Origin: Diplonema papillatum
Lineage: Eukaryota; Euglenozoa; Diplonemea; Diplonemida; Diplonemidae
Direction of reading: 5' to 3'
Assembly (NCBI GenBank): GCA_030068145.1
Contig: JAPJBO010000122.1
Span: 299,245 to 363,244, forward strand
DNA length: 64,000 nt
The stretch's first letter is position 1, and the number at the start of each line of letters is the position of its first letter. Positions 19,246-28,845 of the stretch are shown one piece after another. The notes under the pieces are model-generated. The model did not search any database, had not been told where the DNA came from, and worked only from the letters and a program-made list of their open reading frames with translations. A program made the translations under genes and the position numbers.

Positions 19246-20861
19246 CTAGGCCTTCTCCACGTCGCTGTCGCTGAGCTCCGAGGGCGCCCGCGTGGCTGCG
19301 AAGAAGGTCTTCGCTTTTTCGGTGCACTTCTCGACCGAGCACAGGTCGAACGCCGCCTTCCGGTCCAGGAACTGGAACATCTGCAGCCCGGTCGCGGCCT
19401 CCACGTCGGCGAGTGTGACTTTGTAGGCGAGAGGCGGCTCGTCGCACGGCGCGTTGGGCACGATGAAGGCGCCGAGGGAGATGGCGCCCTTGGCGTTCCG
19501 GGAGAGGATGACTTTGTATAGGTGGCTGGGTACTGCGATGTTGTGGTCTCCTACCACAGTGTACGACACTGTCTTGACCCTCGACACGGCGTTGTATTCA
19601 GGCAGCCACATCGGCCCGGTGAGGATCCAGCTTTCGGCGTGCTTCTTCGCCACCTTCCGGGCCAGGGACTCGACGTGGAACCAGCCGCCCGTGTTGCACG
19701 CGCTGTCCTGCGGAACGACGTTGTGGTTGAGGATGAACGTGGCGTCCATGGCCGACTGGTCCCCGCGCATGTCCGCCGCCGGGACCAGGTGCCCGCGCAC
19801 GAAGTCGCCGACCGTCCGCGCGTCTCGGTAGTCCTTCGGCGTCGCCCGGAAGACCTCGGGCACTTCGGGCGCCGCTTTGAACTGGCTCTTCTCGCGGGCC
19901 GCCTTTCCCTTGAGCGAGTCGGGCGTCAAGTACTCGAGCACCCAATTCGGGCATCGCGTCCGCCAGTTGTCGCTCGAGACAAAGCTGTGTGCGTGTGTCA
20001 GGAATTCGATGATGGGAGACACCTGCCGCAGAGTATTGCCCACTGCGGATGGGTGTGTGGATGTGTGTTGCATTGATGGCTTAAAGTAGGTAACGCCTGT
20101 TGCGAAGTATAGCCCACTTTGTCACTTTCATCACAGTCGGCTTTTTTCAAAATTTTGACACACGCTGCTTCAGGGTCCTGTGACTCCTCTTTTCGAAGGG
20201 GTGGCTGGGGCGGGATCCTTCGGGGGACGGCGTGTGTCTGTCCATCCAGCGTTTGGCATTACATCTTGCGGAGCCGCACGGGGGGTTGGCCCCGTCGCAA
20301 CAGCTGAATGCTGTAGGCGAGACCCCCCCCCAATACGGATTTGCTTTAAAAGAACGACGAATGGTCACCCGGTGACTCTAAGATCTCGGATTTTCTTGCG
20401 ACCTTGAACTCTAAGAAAGAGTTGTGTGACCGCACGTTACACCAATTCTGCCTCTGTCTGAACTGTAAGAAAGAGTTGTGTGATGAATATGCACCGCACG
20501 TTACACCAATTCTGCCTCTGCTTGAACTCTAAGGAAGAGTTGTGTGATGAAAATGCACCGCACGCTACACCAATTCTGCCTCTACTTGAACTCTAAGAAG
20601 GAGTTGTGTGATGAAAATGCACCGCACGATACACCAATTCTGCCCCTGCTTGCAAGACGCATACCTCCTGCCGATGACAGTCAGGTGCTCGTCTGATGGT
20701 ATCCCCCACTTCGATAGAGCGGGGTCGATGTGGACTGAGGCGGGCAGCGCTGGCACAGGTGCGGGCTCCCTCTTACTGCTGAGCAGCTGCGTGATGGCGA
20801 CTGCAAACGACCCCCCCGTTACGCAGCCGAGGCCGAACAGAAGCGGCGCGTTGCGGGACAT
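19246..20861 (-). CDS. EndoG-like DNA/RNA non-specific endonuclease, two exons
   Basis: Exon 1 is 20861-20665, exon 2 is 19984-19246, giving 311 residues. Exon 1 encodes an N-terminal hydrophobic segment (LLFGLGCVTGGSFAVAI, about residues 7-23), probably a signal-anchor or mitochondrial leader, and ends WGIPSDEHLTVIGR. Exon 2 continues FVSSDNWRTRCPNWVLEYL and then has VRGHLVPAADMRGDQSAMDA, with the RGH of the DRGH active-site motif (a V replaces the usual D), and FILNHNVVPQD, carrying the Asn expected for Mg binding (FxLSNxxPQ in the family). Spliced this way, the join aligns residue for residue with the EndoG stretch around YVLCYD..WVVEQL. Donor GAG|GTATGC, acceptor CACACAG|C, phase 2. EndoG-type enzymes are mitochondrial or secreted nucleases. 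The missing first Asp of DRGH is unusual and could affect activity. Residues after about 250 are less typical. Confidence 0.85.
19985..20664 (-). other. Intron of the EndoG-like gene
   Basis: A GT-AG intron of 680 bp defined by protein homology on both sides. The donor-proximal third is a tandem array (20402-20651). In-frame Mets in the intron's acceptor side extend the exon 2 frame to 20073, but that extension does not align with EndoG and skips the N-terminal exon. Confidence 0.8.
20402..20651 (-). repeat. About 64-bp tandem repeat at the intron donor
   Basis: Four units with GAACTCTAAGAA at 20406, 20460, 20524 and 20588 (spacing 54, 64, 64), each ending CACCAATTCTGCC. The array stops about 13 bases from the donor of the EndoG-like gene. 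Confidence 0.9.
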
Positions 20862-20944
20862 CGCGTGGCCTCTCCGTCACCCCCGTCTTTCTTTTCTTTT
20901 TCGATAGCTGCGTTCAGTGTTGTTGTTTCCCCTGACCCCATGCC

Positions 20945-21010
20945 GGGGGGGAATTGCAAGAACGTGTTTTGGAAAGGTTTTGTGCTCGATCACAACACTG
21001 CCATACGGGG
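20945..21010 (+). repeat. Fragment of dispersed repeat family B
   Basis: GGGGGAATTGCAAGAACGTG, followed by a diverged GTGCTCGATCACAACACTG, corresponds to the 5' end of family B. Confidence 0.5.
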
Positions 21011-21287
21011 GCTTGCAACAGTGGTGAGAGTCTGGTTTTTCTGGGGACTGGAATGGGAAATCTGGTGGGAGCTGTTTAGGCGGAAGCTTACCAGGTGCGA
21101 CAGCGCGGCTGTCGAGGGGGAACAGGAATGCAGAAGTCGTGTAGCCAGGAATTCGCGACAGAGCGGGCCCCCGCGCTGGGCAAGAAGGAACGGGCAACCC
21201 ATTGGCAACGAAACGGGATGTGTATGAAGTAGCTCGCAGACCAGAAGCTAGCACGCGGGCGGAGCGGTGCTTCGATGTTTAGGCGAG

Positions 21288-21327
21288 GTCAACAATGATT
21301 GCCTGCCGGCAGGCAATCATTGTTGAC
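21288..21327. repeat. 40-bp perfect palindrome, no spacer
   Basis: Left arm GTCAACAATGATTGCCTGCC (21288-21307) is followed immediately by its exact reverse complement (21308-21327). There is no unpaired centre and no gene on either side within 85 bp. Confidence 0.97.
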
Positions 21328-21412
21328 GTCTACCCGCAAGACCGCTTCACCTCAGGAAGAGAGAGGCAACGTTGGCCGTGGCGAGCGAGCTGTGTTGCAG
21401 TGTCGCGCTTGC

Positions 21413-22865
21413 TCACTGACGGCAAAAGATGGTCCCCACGTCTTGTGGCTTGCCACTGCGGGAATCCGCTGAGATCTCGAGCGTGGTGATCACGAGGTTA
21501 TGGTCGGAGACGTCGTCGGAGACTTCAATTGTCTCGTGGGAAGGCACGGCGTGCAGAATGCTGTGCAGCTGGCGGGATACGAAGATGTAGTCCACCCGCA
21601 CGCCGAAGTGGCTCGTGGAGAGGGGTCCGGTGACACTTCGAGCCAGGGATCGCGTATCCACCAGGTTCTCGTGTTCCAGCTCTCGGACTACGCTGAAACA
21701 GGGCTGCTCGACGCCAGCCTTTTCCCTCCGGACCCTGAGGGCAGCAACCTCCTCGTCCGTTTCATAATCGCTCAACGACAAGCTATTGAAGTCACCCAGC
21801 AGGATCACGCCGTCAATTGGCTCCCTGTTCTCCTCTGGTGTCGGGGGCACTGCGGCCCGGTCCTTCAGCGCTTGTGTCGCTTTCTCGTGCCCTTCTTTTG
21901 ACAGCGCGCCTTTTGCAAATGCTGTATCCTGCAGCTGCTGCTTCCCAGCACACTCCAAACCTCGATCAACTACCTCGTTGTGTTCCGCTTCGCATCTATC
22001 GACAACTTCTGTGGTAATTGTATGAGAAACAAAGAGGCGAAGCCTGGATTGATGCATTGGTATTCCAGCGTTCTTCAGCTTTCGGAGGGTGTTGTCTTCC
22101 GCAAATATCTCTGCGACTTTTGCGTTTTGCCATCGTGTCCATTTTAGCGTTTGTCCATGTTGATCGAGCGCATACGGGTACGCTTACTCGGGAGTTCATG
22201 GTACAGACATGGTGGTATCACATCTCCGAGTTAGACTTGAACTCTTGCATTAGCCAAGTGGCCCACGCTGCTGCCTTTCCACTGGGCCCCTGGTGGCGCA
22301 CTCGTGCGCATACAGACGCCATTTTGAAAGGTCGTGTACTGACAGGGAGGTTGACCCGGCCACATCATAGCTTCAGGATACAACGGAGCTAAGACAGGGC
22401 CGCGCAGGAAGACACACCAGCGATTTGTTTTCGCAGCAGCCGGAACTGAGCGAGACGAAGGTCTTCACTGCGGTGATCGAGGTGCGTGCAAACCACGAGG
22501 ACCCTTCGGGGAGGCACCCAAAGCTCGACCGCCGCCGCACTGCGTAGCTCAAAAGCCCCGTCGGGCATAAGCTTCCAGTCGAAGGTTGCGCATACATCCC
22601 ACGACCCCTGCCGCACGAACAGTGCATTGCCCAAGCTGAAATCTGCTTCTGCGCGCGCGGCAAGTCGCAGGCCAACCTCGCGCATCAAGTGCTCGACAGA
22701 GCGCATGTCACGCACTTCCTGCAGACCCAGTATATCGACCGTTCTCAAGACCTCTGCAAATCCGACAGCCCGGTGAGACAGTGGACCCTGAGAGACACAG
22801 TCTAAAAAGCCATCTCGATTTCCTCGCAGGTTCCACGAAGCTACGCGTATGGTGCGTGATGACAT
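21413..22865 (-). CDS. Endonuclease/exonuclease/phosphatase-fold enzyme, two exons
   Basis: Exon 1 is 22865-22418, exon 2 is 22008-21413, giving 347 residues. All catalytic motifs of the fold appear in order: ASWNLRGN (metal-site Asn, residues 9-16), ILGLQEV (catalytic Glu), VVCTHLDHRSEDLRLAQ (His), ILLGDFNSL (GDFN), VDYIFVS and VSDHNLVI (terminal SDH). The donor is GCTG|GTGTGT and the acceptor TACCACAG|AA, phase 1, joining RKQIA to EVVDRCEAEHNEVV. The acceptor is preceded by a pyrimidine-rich stretch (CCTCTTTGTTTCTC). Members hydrolyse phosphodiester bonds in DNA, RNA, phosphoinositides or nucleotide cofactors; the sequence does not tell which. The start ATG at 22865 leaves no targeting peptide. 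A Lys/Glu-rich insertion (residues about 150-200) lies between the His and GDFN motifs. Confidence 0.88.
22009..22417 (-). other. Intron of the phosphatase-fold gene
   Basis: A 409-bp GT-AG intron defined by homology and phase. It contains a copy of the repeat described at 22212-22330 but no tandem array. Confidence 0.8.
22212..22330 (-). repeat. Intronic copy of the 1255-1743 C-terminal segment
   Basis: The minus strand translates as SVCARVRHQGPSGKAAAW followed by ATWLMQEFKSNS and a stop. It is a close relative of the C-terminus of the frame at 1255-1743, with mostly conservative changes. It sits inside an intron, in the same strand sense as the host gene. Confidence 0.85.
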
Positions 22866-22900
22866 GTGTGTCCCCCCCCGAACTCCCTCTTGAGAACCGG

Positions 22901-23398
22901 TCAGGAAAAGCGATTCTTTTTGGACGCCATGTTTCTCTGTGGCGTGTCAGCTTCAGCCAGCAGCCGTAGATGAACACCCGAATTTCCGAAGCCTTGCATT
23001 GCAGGCTCGACGGAATTTAAAGCCGCTGGCGGGGCCCACGAGAATACTTCTCTAGGCCCCAAGCCCCCGCCCTGGGACACGAAGGGCCGGCCCAACAATA
23101 CTTCGCCGACCATGCGGATGCGCACATATCCGTCCTCGTCACCGAGGGCTAACGTCATCCTCGGGTCCTGGAGCGTTACAAGAGAACGACTTTGAGAAAA
23201 GAGTGCAACTTTTCTCGGCCACCTTGAGACGCACAAGACGTGGCACGTCTGCCGCGGTCGCGAAATTCGCATTGGCGGCCGCGCAAGGTGAAAACTGCAC
23301 ACTCGGACTCCTTCTCCGGAGTGATCGACCGCTGCACCGACTCTGGACTCTGGGCTAAGATCGACAATCAGACTCGGCAGAGCAACTCTCTCCGACAC
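22901..23398 (-). CDS. Hypothetical protein, possible upstream exon
   Basis: 165 codons. The second half (RSLVTLQDPRMTLALGDEDG, then VRIRMVGEVLLGRPFVSQGG) looks like folded-protein sequence, and the frame stays open with GC-rich third positions. No domain is recognised. It ends 35 bp before the start of the phosphatase-fold gene on the same strand, so it might be an upstream exon or a separate small gene. The first 60 residues look less natural. Confidence 0.4.
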   Translation of the reverse strand: MSERVALPSLIVDLSPESRVGAAVDHSGEGVRVCSFHLARPPMRISRPRQTCHVLCVSRWPRKVALFSQSRSLVTLQDPRMTLALGDEDGYVRIRMVGEVLLGRPFVSQGGGLGPREVFSWAPPAALNSVEPAMQGFGNSGVHLRLLAEADTPQRNMASKKNRFS

Positions 23399-23655
23399 CG
23401 GTCTTTTCTCGAATTGTTCGTCCAGGAAAACGGCGAAAAGACATGTTCACGGTTTTCCACGACGTAGCCGAAGAGAACCGGAAAATGACTAGCTCTGTGC
23501 CAGAGAGACGGAAGGGCAGACTGAGGAGGCACCGCTACACGCCACGGCTGGGGGAAGGGAGAACAGCGGTATCGCGGAGCAAGTGCTGCACGTGGGGTTT
23601 TGTACAAACAAGTAGCTGATGGTTAAGCGCTACAAGCATGCCCCCCCCCCCCGGC
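23399..23655. other. Intergenic, nothing recognised
   Basis: Contains only a poly-C run of about 14 bases at 23640-23653. Confidence 0.5.
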
Positions 23656-23659
23656 CAAA

Positions 23660-24065
23660 ACGCTACGAAGCGGAAACTGCACGTCGCTGTATGTCGACGC
23701 AGCTTCTCCCGCAATTGCCGAGAAAGCCAAGAAGAGGCTGGAGAAGCGATGAAACGGACGATGTCGGAGAATGGCAATGGGAACGATGTAGATGAGGACA
23801 CATGCAATGCTTGCCCAGTCGAATGCTACGAGGCGGAAACTGAACGTCGCTGGATGTCGACGCAGCTCCTCCCGCAATTGCCGAGAAAGCCAAAAAGGGG
23901 CAGGAAGCGAAGAAACGGACTAGGTCGGAGAATGGCGACGGGAACGCGCGTGGCCCTACGAACGCTACGAGGCGGAAGTAGCACGTTGCTAAAGGACGAG
24001 GTACAACTTCCGCAGTTGCCGAGAGGGAGCTGGAAGCGACGAAGCGGAGAATTACGACGGAGACA
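23660..24065 (+). repeat. Diverged tandem repeat, three units of about 136-162 bp
   Basis: CGCTACGAAGCGGAAACTGC at about 23661, TGCTACGAGGCGGAAACTGA at about 23824 and CGCTACGAGGCGGAAGTAGC at about 23960 begin three units. Each continues with CGACGCAGC..CCGCAATTGCCGAGA (or a variant) and GAAGCGA..GAAACGGA. Stops interrupt all frames in at least one unit. Confidence 0.75.
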
Positions 24066-24119
24066 ATGTAAACAATTGAAGGCGCCTTCCCCCTGTGGAA
24101 GGAAAGCCCTCAAGGATTG

Positions 24120-25400
24120 ATGAAACGTGTACCCGCCGGGAGGCTCCTTCGATGGTAGAGCCCATCCGACGGGTCAAGCTAACGTCTAAACCTAACCCAA
24201 AAGGACGCCACAGGCATCCTAAAATGACCATGACCCCACAATGAGCCTAGCCTCAAAAGCTAAGGCGCGGAAAACGCCCAAAAGGGCCCAGACCCTCAAT
24301 GACCTTGCGCAACATCGGCGCAGGTTGAAAAGACGGCCGGAAAAGGTCCCACCAAGAGCCAGTGACTCCAGAAGGAGGGACCCCGAATCACAAAAGAAAA
24401 AGGGGCCATCACAAACCCAAAACTGGCAACCAACCAAAGTATCCAAGTGTGGCGTACGAGCCCGTGAGTGTGGACAGGGTTGCGGCTGTGCTGTCGATTA
24501 TAGTACGGTTGCCGTAGACTTGTCGATTTTAGTACACCCTGACACGATCGAGGATGCTGCCCACGAACACGTGGACTCGCAATTATAGAGGTGTCCCTCA
24601 GCGGCTCTGCAGTATCGCCGAACACGTGAAGCTTCGTGTAGCAGGCTTTCCTCGGTCCACCTGTGCTCGGATTAGACGGGGTAGGTGTCGCTGCCCCCAG
24701 CCAGATCCGGCTGGATTTAGCTGCTGCCGACGCCGCCGCGCAGAGAAAAAAAAGCAAGCAACAGACGGTCAAGGGTGGGGGCAATCGAAATCGGAAGACC
24801 AAGGAGGGCGGGCTAGGCAAGAGGTGGAGAGGATCTGTCCGCCCAATCGAGAAACAAAAGGCGAGAGCCTCCGGCGGTGCCGGCTGACGAATTACGTCGC
24901 TTTGTCATATCTGGCGACTTTTGCTTTTGTTTACTTTTTTTTTTTTTTTTTGCTTGCTTGGGTTTTTTCTCTCTGCACTCGAAAAATCGAGCTCCAGGGC
25001 TCGTTCGTCTCGCACGGTTGGCAGGCTCTGTCATTCTGTCTACAAGAGACCGAAAACAAGGTGCGACATTTCCCAAAGCGGGCCTCTGAAGGGGGCTGGC
25101 CGTCCAAGGAAAAGAGCACCGCCCTGGCGAGATGTACTTGGCACATCTACCATATCACTAGATACCGGCATCAACGCACCTGTGCATCAGCGCATGTGCT
25201 ACTGCGTATACGCGTAGCAGTGCACTGTGTACACCACACCACTGCATACCACCTACCAGCAGTGCATCTAGGAGTATGCTGAGGGCACCGTACGGGTCCT
25301 CTGCACATCCGTCCTAGTGTACTAGTTAGGAGGTGGTATTGTGGTCTAGCAAGCTAAACTGTAACACACCGAACAAGCTACCTTCCGCTGCGGTTGCCTG
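24120..25400. other. Repeat-rich intergenic stretch
   Basis: At about 24310-24360 the block CAGGTTGAAAAGACGGCCGG recurs at about 37070-37090 and, diverged, at 37330-37350. At 24588-24655 there is a short minus-strand fragment of family A. At 25140-25270 there are overlapping imperfect short inverted repeats rich in TGCATC and GTAGCAGTGC. A T17 tract occurs at about 24932-24950. No gene is recognised. Confidence 0.6.
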
Positions 25401-25519
25401 TCCGTCATCATCTCTGTTCTCGCAGGACGGGAAGTCGCCGCTTTCGTAGAAAGTGAGTGCGGAAATGGGGGATTTGCAAGAACACAGCTTGAGAGGGAGG
25501 GTGGGGATGGACTTGGTTC

Positions 25520-25590
25520 AACGTTTTAGCATGCAGGGTCGAAACCTTGTGTCTTTTCAAAACGCTGCCGCGGAGCCGATGGACCCCTAA
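25520..25590 (-). repeat. Dispersed repeat, inverted copy of 1752-1815
   Basis: The minus strand reads CCATCGGCTCCGCGGCAGCG, TTTGAAAAGACACAAGGTTT and CGACCCTGCATGC. Confidence 0.75.
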
Positions 25591-26079
25591 GAACCGTACA
25601 CCGCGAGAGTAGGAGAAAGTAGAAAGGGAAACTAGAGTTTTCGTTGACCGCACTACCCTGAGCCCAAATCCTGGACGTGGTTTCAGGTGGCAAATTTGGC
25701 AAATGATCATGATCAGAAGGTCCTACTTGAGCGGTTCAGTTTCCTCACACATTGCATGTGGCTAAAAAAAAATTTGGAAAAAAAAAAAATTGCTCAACTT
25801 CATCAAAGATTACCGCAGGGTTTGTTCCAAAATTTTAAAATTCAAAAACCCCAATTTTTTTCTGGAAGAAAAGTTTTGGCCATTTCCAAAAAGACACAAG
25901 GTTTTGACCCTGCATGTTAGGCAGAACCCTGCCTCTCACGCAATACTGACGACCAGCATCATGTCCTCTTCTGAAGAAAAACGAGAGATGGTGAGAACGC
26001 AGCAGCACCTTTACGAATGGCCCTGCAGCCGTCGCTCCGGACGTGATCCCTTCTCAGTGCAATTGTACCATCAGAAAAA

Positions 26080-26210
26080 AAGACAAGCGCTTCGTTTTGT
26101 TTGTGCGTGCCGGTTGACCGATTCCTCGCTTGTTTTACTGTCTTTTTTTTTTAAGGTCGGGAATTCTGATCAGCCACAAAAACACGCTGTCGCTACGTTC
26201 TTCTAGCACA
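26080..26210 (+). repeat. Dispersed repeat family J, copy 2
   Basis: CGCTTCGTTTTGTTTGTGCG and GCCGGTTGACCGATT are followed by a T-rich tract, GGGAATTCTGATCAGCCAC and AAAACACGCTG, in the same order as 9311-9478. Confidence 0.8.
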
Positions 26211-26253
26211 CGGGAGGCGGACCATCATCAAGGAAGAAAGTGAAAGTCGCGAG

Positions 26254-27354
26254 CTAGCGTGCGGGAAGCGAGCTGAGGAACCCGATGAGAACCGCGAGCC
26301 CGACGACGCCGATGATCAGCGCGAGGATGCCTTCCTTCGTGCGCCAGTAGGCGAGGTTCCTCGGGATCGGGTTGAGGTACCACCGGTGCCGCTGCGCGAA
26401 GTCAGCCGGGAACAGCGCAACGGCGACGCCGTCGGCGCCGACGCCCAAGACGCGGCCGGAGAACTTGTTGGTGAAGGTGACCGTCCACGCGGTGCGGCGT
26501 TGCGCCTCCCACAGCTGCGCGTCCCCCGGACTGCACACGGCGAGCGTCACTTCCTCGGATGAAGTCGGCGACGCTCCGAGGACTCGCGACGTGCCAGATT
26601 CGACGATCTGATAGTGCGAATCGGCGACGCGCCGGACCAACCAATGCTGCCCGTTTGCAGCCGCCTGCGAGAGGACGGCCAGGGCCGGACTGCTCCCGGT
26701 GGCGGACAGCTTCGCGGAGGAGACAGTACCCCCCGAAGCGACGATTGTGTAGGTGTCGTCGAGGACCACGGGTTCGTTGGGGTTCCCGTGTTTTCCGCCG
26801 TCTGCGACTGGCCGGAGGATCCAGTTTTGCTCGGGGGAGTGGTCCCTGGACAGGGTTGCCATGCACACCGCACGGTTCGCGCCCGACTCCTTCTTCACGC
26901 ACAAAGCCAGCCCGTTGCGGTGCACGAGCCGGTGCCCGGGTCCGAACTCGCGGAACCGCCAGAGCTGGGCGTCACTCCCGTCCCACTCCCTCTGCACCGC
27001 AGTCCCCCCGCCCCGGCAGGTCTTCAGGTGCAGAACGAGCCCCGACGCCTTGTTCATCAGCCGGTACCCCCTTCCAAACCGCGCGACGTCCCACGCCTGG
27101 CGCGCCTCGCCGGTCCCGGTTCCTACCGTCACGTTCCACCCGGCCGCCGCCTTCAGCACCGTCTCGCTGCACAGCCTCGACTCGATCACGTACGTCCCTT
27201 CCATCACCTTCACGTCCGGCGACGCGTGCGCGCTCTCTTCTATCGAAACCGCGACGCCTCCAGGCGCGGAGCCCAGCGACACGTCGTAGAAGTCGGGGAC
27301 GCCCTCTTCCTTACGCTCCATCTCGACCTCGAATACGTCCGTGTCGGCGGTCAT
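26254..27354 (-). CDS. Tail-anchored beta-trefoil (ricin B-type lectin-like) protein
   Basis: 366 residues in one exon. After a polar N-terminus come repeated beta-trefoil-type blocks with the hallmark Gln-x-Trp: QAWDV, QLWRF (about residue 131), QNWIL (about 176), QHWLV (about 236) and QLWEA (about 281). Each is preceded by G-rich turns such as GLVLHLKTCRGG and SGTSRVLGAS. This is the layout of a carbohydrate-binding R-type lectin fold; there is no toxin catalytic domain. A C-terminal hydrophobic helix (ILALIIGVVGLAVLIGFL, about residues 343-360), followed by only a few residues, marks it as tail-anchored, so the trefoils would face the cytosol. That is unusual for a lectin and suggests a protein or other ligand. 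The start at 27354 follows GGCAG then GCACACCCACA, a likely AG acceptor. Confidence 0.8.
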   Translation of the reverse strand: MTADTDVFEVEMERKEEGVPDFYDVSLGSAPGGVAVSIEESAHASPDVKVMEGTYVIESRLCSETVLKAAAGWNVTVGTGTGEARQAWDVARFGRGYRLMNKASGLVLHLKTCRGGGTAVQREWDGSDAQLWRFREFGPGHRLVHRNGLALCVKKESGANRAVCMATLSRDHSPEQNWILRPVADGGKHGNPNEPVVLDDTYTIVASGGTVSSAKLSATGSSPALAVLSQAAANGQHWLVRRVADSHYQIVESGTSRVLGASPTSSEEVTLAVCSPGDAQLWEAQRRTAWTVTFTNKFSGRVLGVGADGVAVALFPADFAQRHRWYLNPIPRNLAYWRTKEGILALIIGVVGLAVLIGFLSSLPAR

Positions 27355-27476
27355 TGTGGGTGTGCCTGCCTGTTGCCCTTGATTATTTTGGTTAACCTTG
27401 TGGAAGCGCGTGATAGTGTGTGTGTGTGTGTTAACTCCTTACGGACGGAGGACTTGTACCAAAAGAGTGCATTTTC

Positions 27477-27545
27477 TTGCGTTCTTTGTGGATTAGAAGG
27501 TCGGCATTTTAAAGTCTCCGGTTGACTGTAGAGGCTTGGGTTGAG
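27477..27545 (+). repeat. Dispersed repeat (GTCTCCGGTTGACTGTAGAG family)
   Basis: GTGGATTAGAAGGTCGGCAT then TTTAAAGTCTCCGGTTGACTG recurs almost identically at 35290-35358, and the core GGTTGACCGTAGAGGC also at about 10301. A (GT)n run lies just upstream at 27415-27431. Confidence 0.75.
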
Positions 27546-27794
27546 AAAAGTGAGAGGGCGCCGCTCGTTTCGGGTGATGTGTCACTCCGTTGTGAAACCT
27601 TGTGAAGTCCCCTAACGTGTTTAGGGGGTGTTTGGGATTGGGTAGGGTGTGGTCGTTCTGCTACGGCGTGAAAAGCCAGGAGAGATTTAACCTACACGTG
27701 TTCGGGTTAAGCCGCTGCCAACGTTCGTTTTAGAGTTAAAGTTCGCTTGAAATTCGGGGGGTATAGGGTCTCCATGGAAGCAGAAATTGGTTGT

Positions 27795-27966
27795 CGCAAA
27801 AAAGACAGGCGCTTCGTTTTGTTTGTGCGTGCCGGGGTGAACGTTTTCCCACCTGTATTTACATTATGTATATTCAGGTAAGGATTCTGATCACCACAAA
27901 AACACGCTGCCTACTTCTTTTTTAGCCTGCACAATGCATTGAAGGGCAACCCGCAAGATTGTTAGC
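27795..27966 (+). repeat. Dispersed repeat family J, copy 3
   Basis: The longest plus-strand copy, running from AAAGACAGGCGCTTCGTTTT through CAGGTAAGGATTCTGATCAC and AACACGCTGCCTAC to CAACCCGCAAGATTGTTAGC. Confidence 0.85.
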
Positions 27967-28144
27967 ACTAAAAAGAGGTAAAAAGAGGTCCGACTACCAT
28001 TGACAAAGTAGTGCAAGGCCGCCGACTCCGGCTCTTCCTCCACCAGATTCGCGCGGCGGATGGAAAGCACCTATGCGTATAAGTCGATCTTTGAGTGCGT
28101 GAGCCCCTCGGAAGAAAGGTCCGATCACACTAGTTCCAAGCTAC

Positions 28145-28657
28145 TTAGCCCGGGTCTCTGGGTCGCGTCCCCCTCCTTCTCTTGGTCGCTCGGTCTTGCG
28201 TCTTGTTGGCCCGTCCGAGCTTGTCGCTTCGCGCTTCCCCTTCGTCCTGCATCACCTCGTCTCCACTCCCTGCCGCACGGGCTTCTACGGTTTGTGCCAC
28301 CTGCGACGCGGGCCGTTTAACTGCTTTTCTGCGCGACGGCTGCTCTGTACTCGTTGCCTTATCCGCGATTGCCGCTTCTCGTACCGACCGAGCCTGCCGA
28401 TCCTGTTCTGCCTTTCGCCTCAGTGGTCCATCGGCCGCCTCAGCTCGGGCGTCCTGCTGTGCTATCTGAATCTCCTCGTCTTCCTTCTTGCGTTGCTTGG
28501 CACTCCGTGCTGCCCGCGCCGCTTGCGGCGGGCCTCTTCAGAGCCGGCTGTAGCGATGCGACTGGGCCAGGCAGGCGAGGACTTTGCCTGATTTGCCGTT
28601 CTGCTGCTTCGCTGACTTCAAGCCGTCTAAACGGACGATAGTGCCACGCCTCAACAT
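28145..28657 (-). pseudogene. Gene fragment with NGK-type motif and charged helix, frame broken
   Basis: From an ATG at 28657 a 39-codon frame reads GTIVRLDGLKSAKQQNGKSG then KVLACLAQSHRYSRL and stops. This matches a short module (V..L.GL....NGk.G.V......RY.V.L) common in protist MYND, ankyrin and related proteins. Beyond the stop a different frame stays open to 28145 and is strongly coding-like and charged (KQRKKEDEEIQIAQQDARAE, then a basic tail TKRRRGTRP). A frameshift or an unrecognised intron must lie between them. It may be a downstream part of the DUF4470 gene (34764-35015, same strand, with the satellite between), but that link is an inference. Confidence 0.45.
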
Positions 28658-28675
28658 GGGTGCATCGCCTTAGGG

Positions 28676-28845
28676 TCTATGAAGGTCAGCCCCTTCAGAG
28701 CACTTGACTCACCATAGGGCCTACGAAGGCCTATGAAGGTCAGCCCCTTCAAAAAAGTTGACTCACATCAAGGCCTCTGAAGGTCAGCCCCTTCAGAACA
28801 CTTGACTCACCTTAGGGTCTATGAAGGTCAGCCCCTTCAGCCGCC
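28676..28845 (-). repeat. Inverted short arm of the 44-bp satellite
   Basis: About four units of the same 44-bp family in the opposite orientation to the main array. The variants include the longer insert TAGGCCTTCGTAGGCC between the AG and the GTGAGT. Confidence 0.95.
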
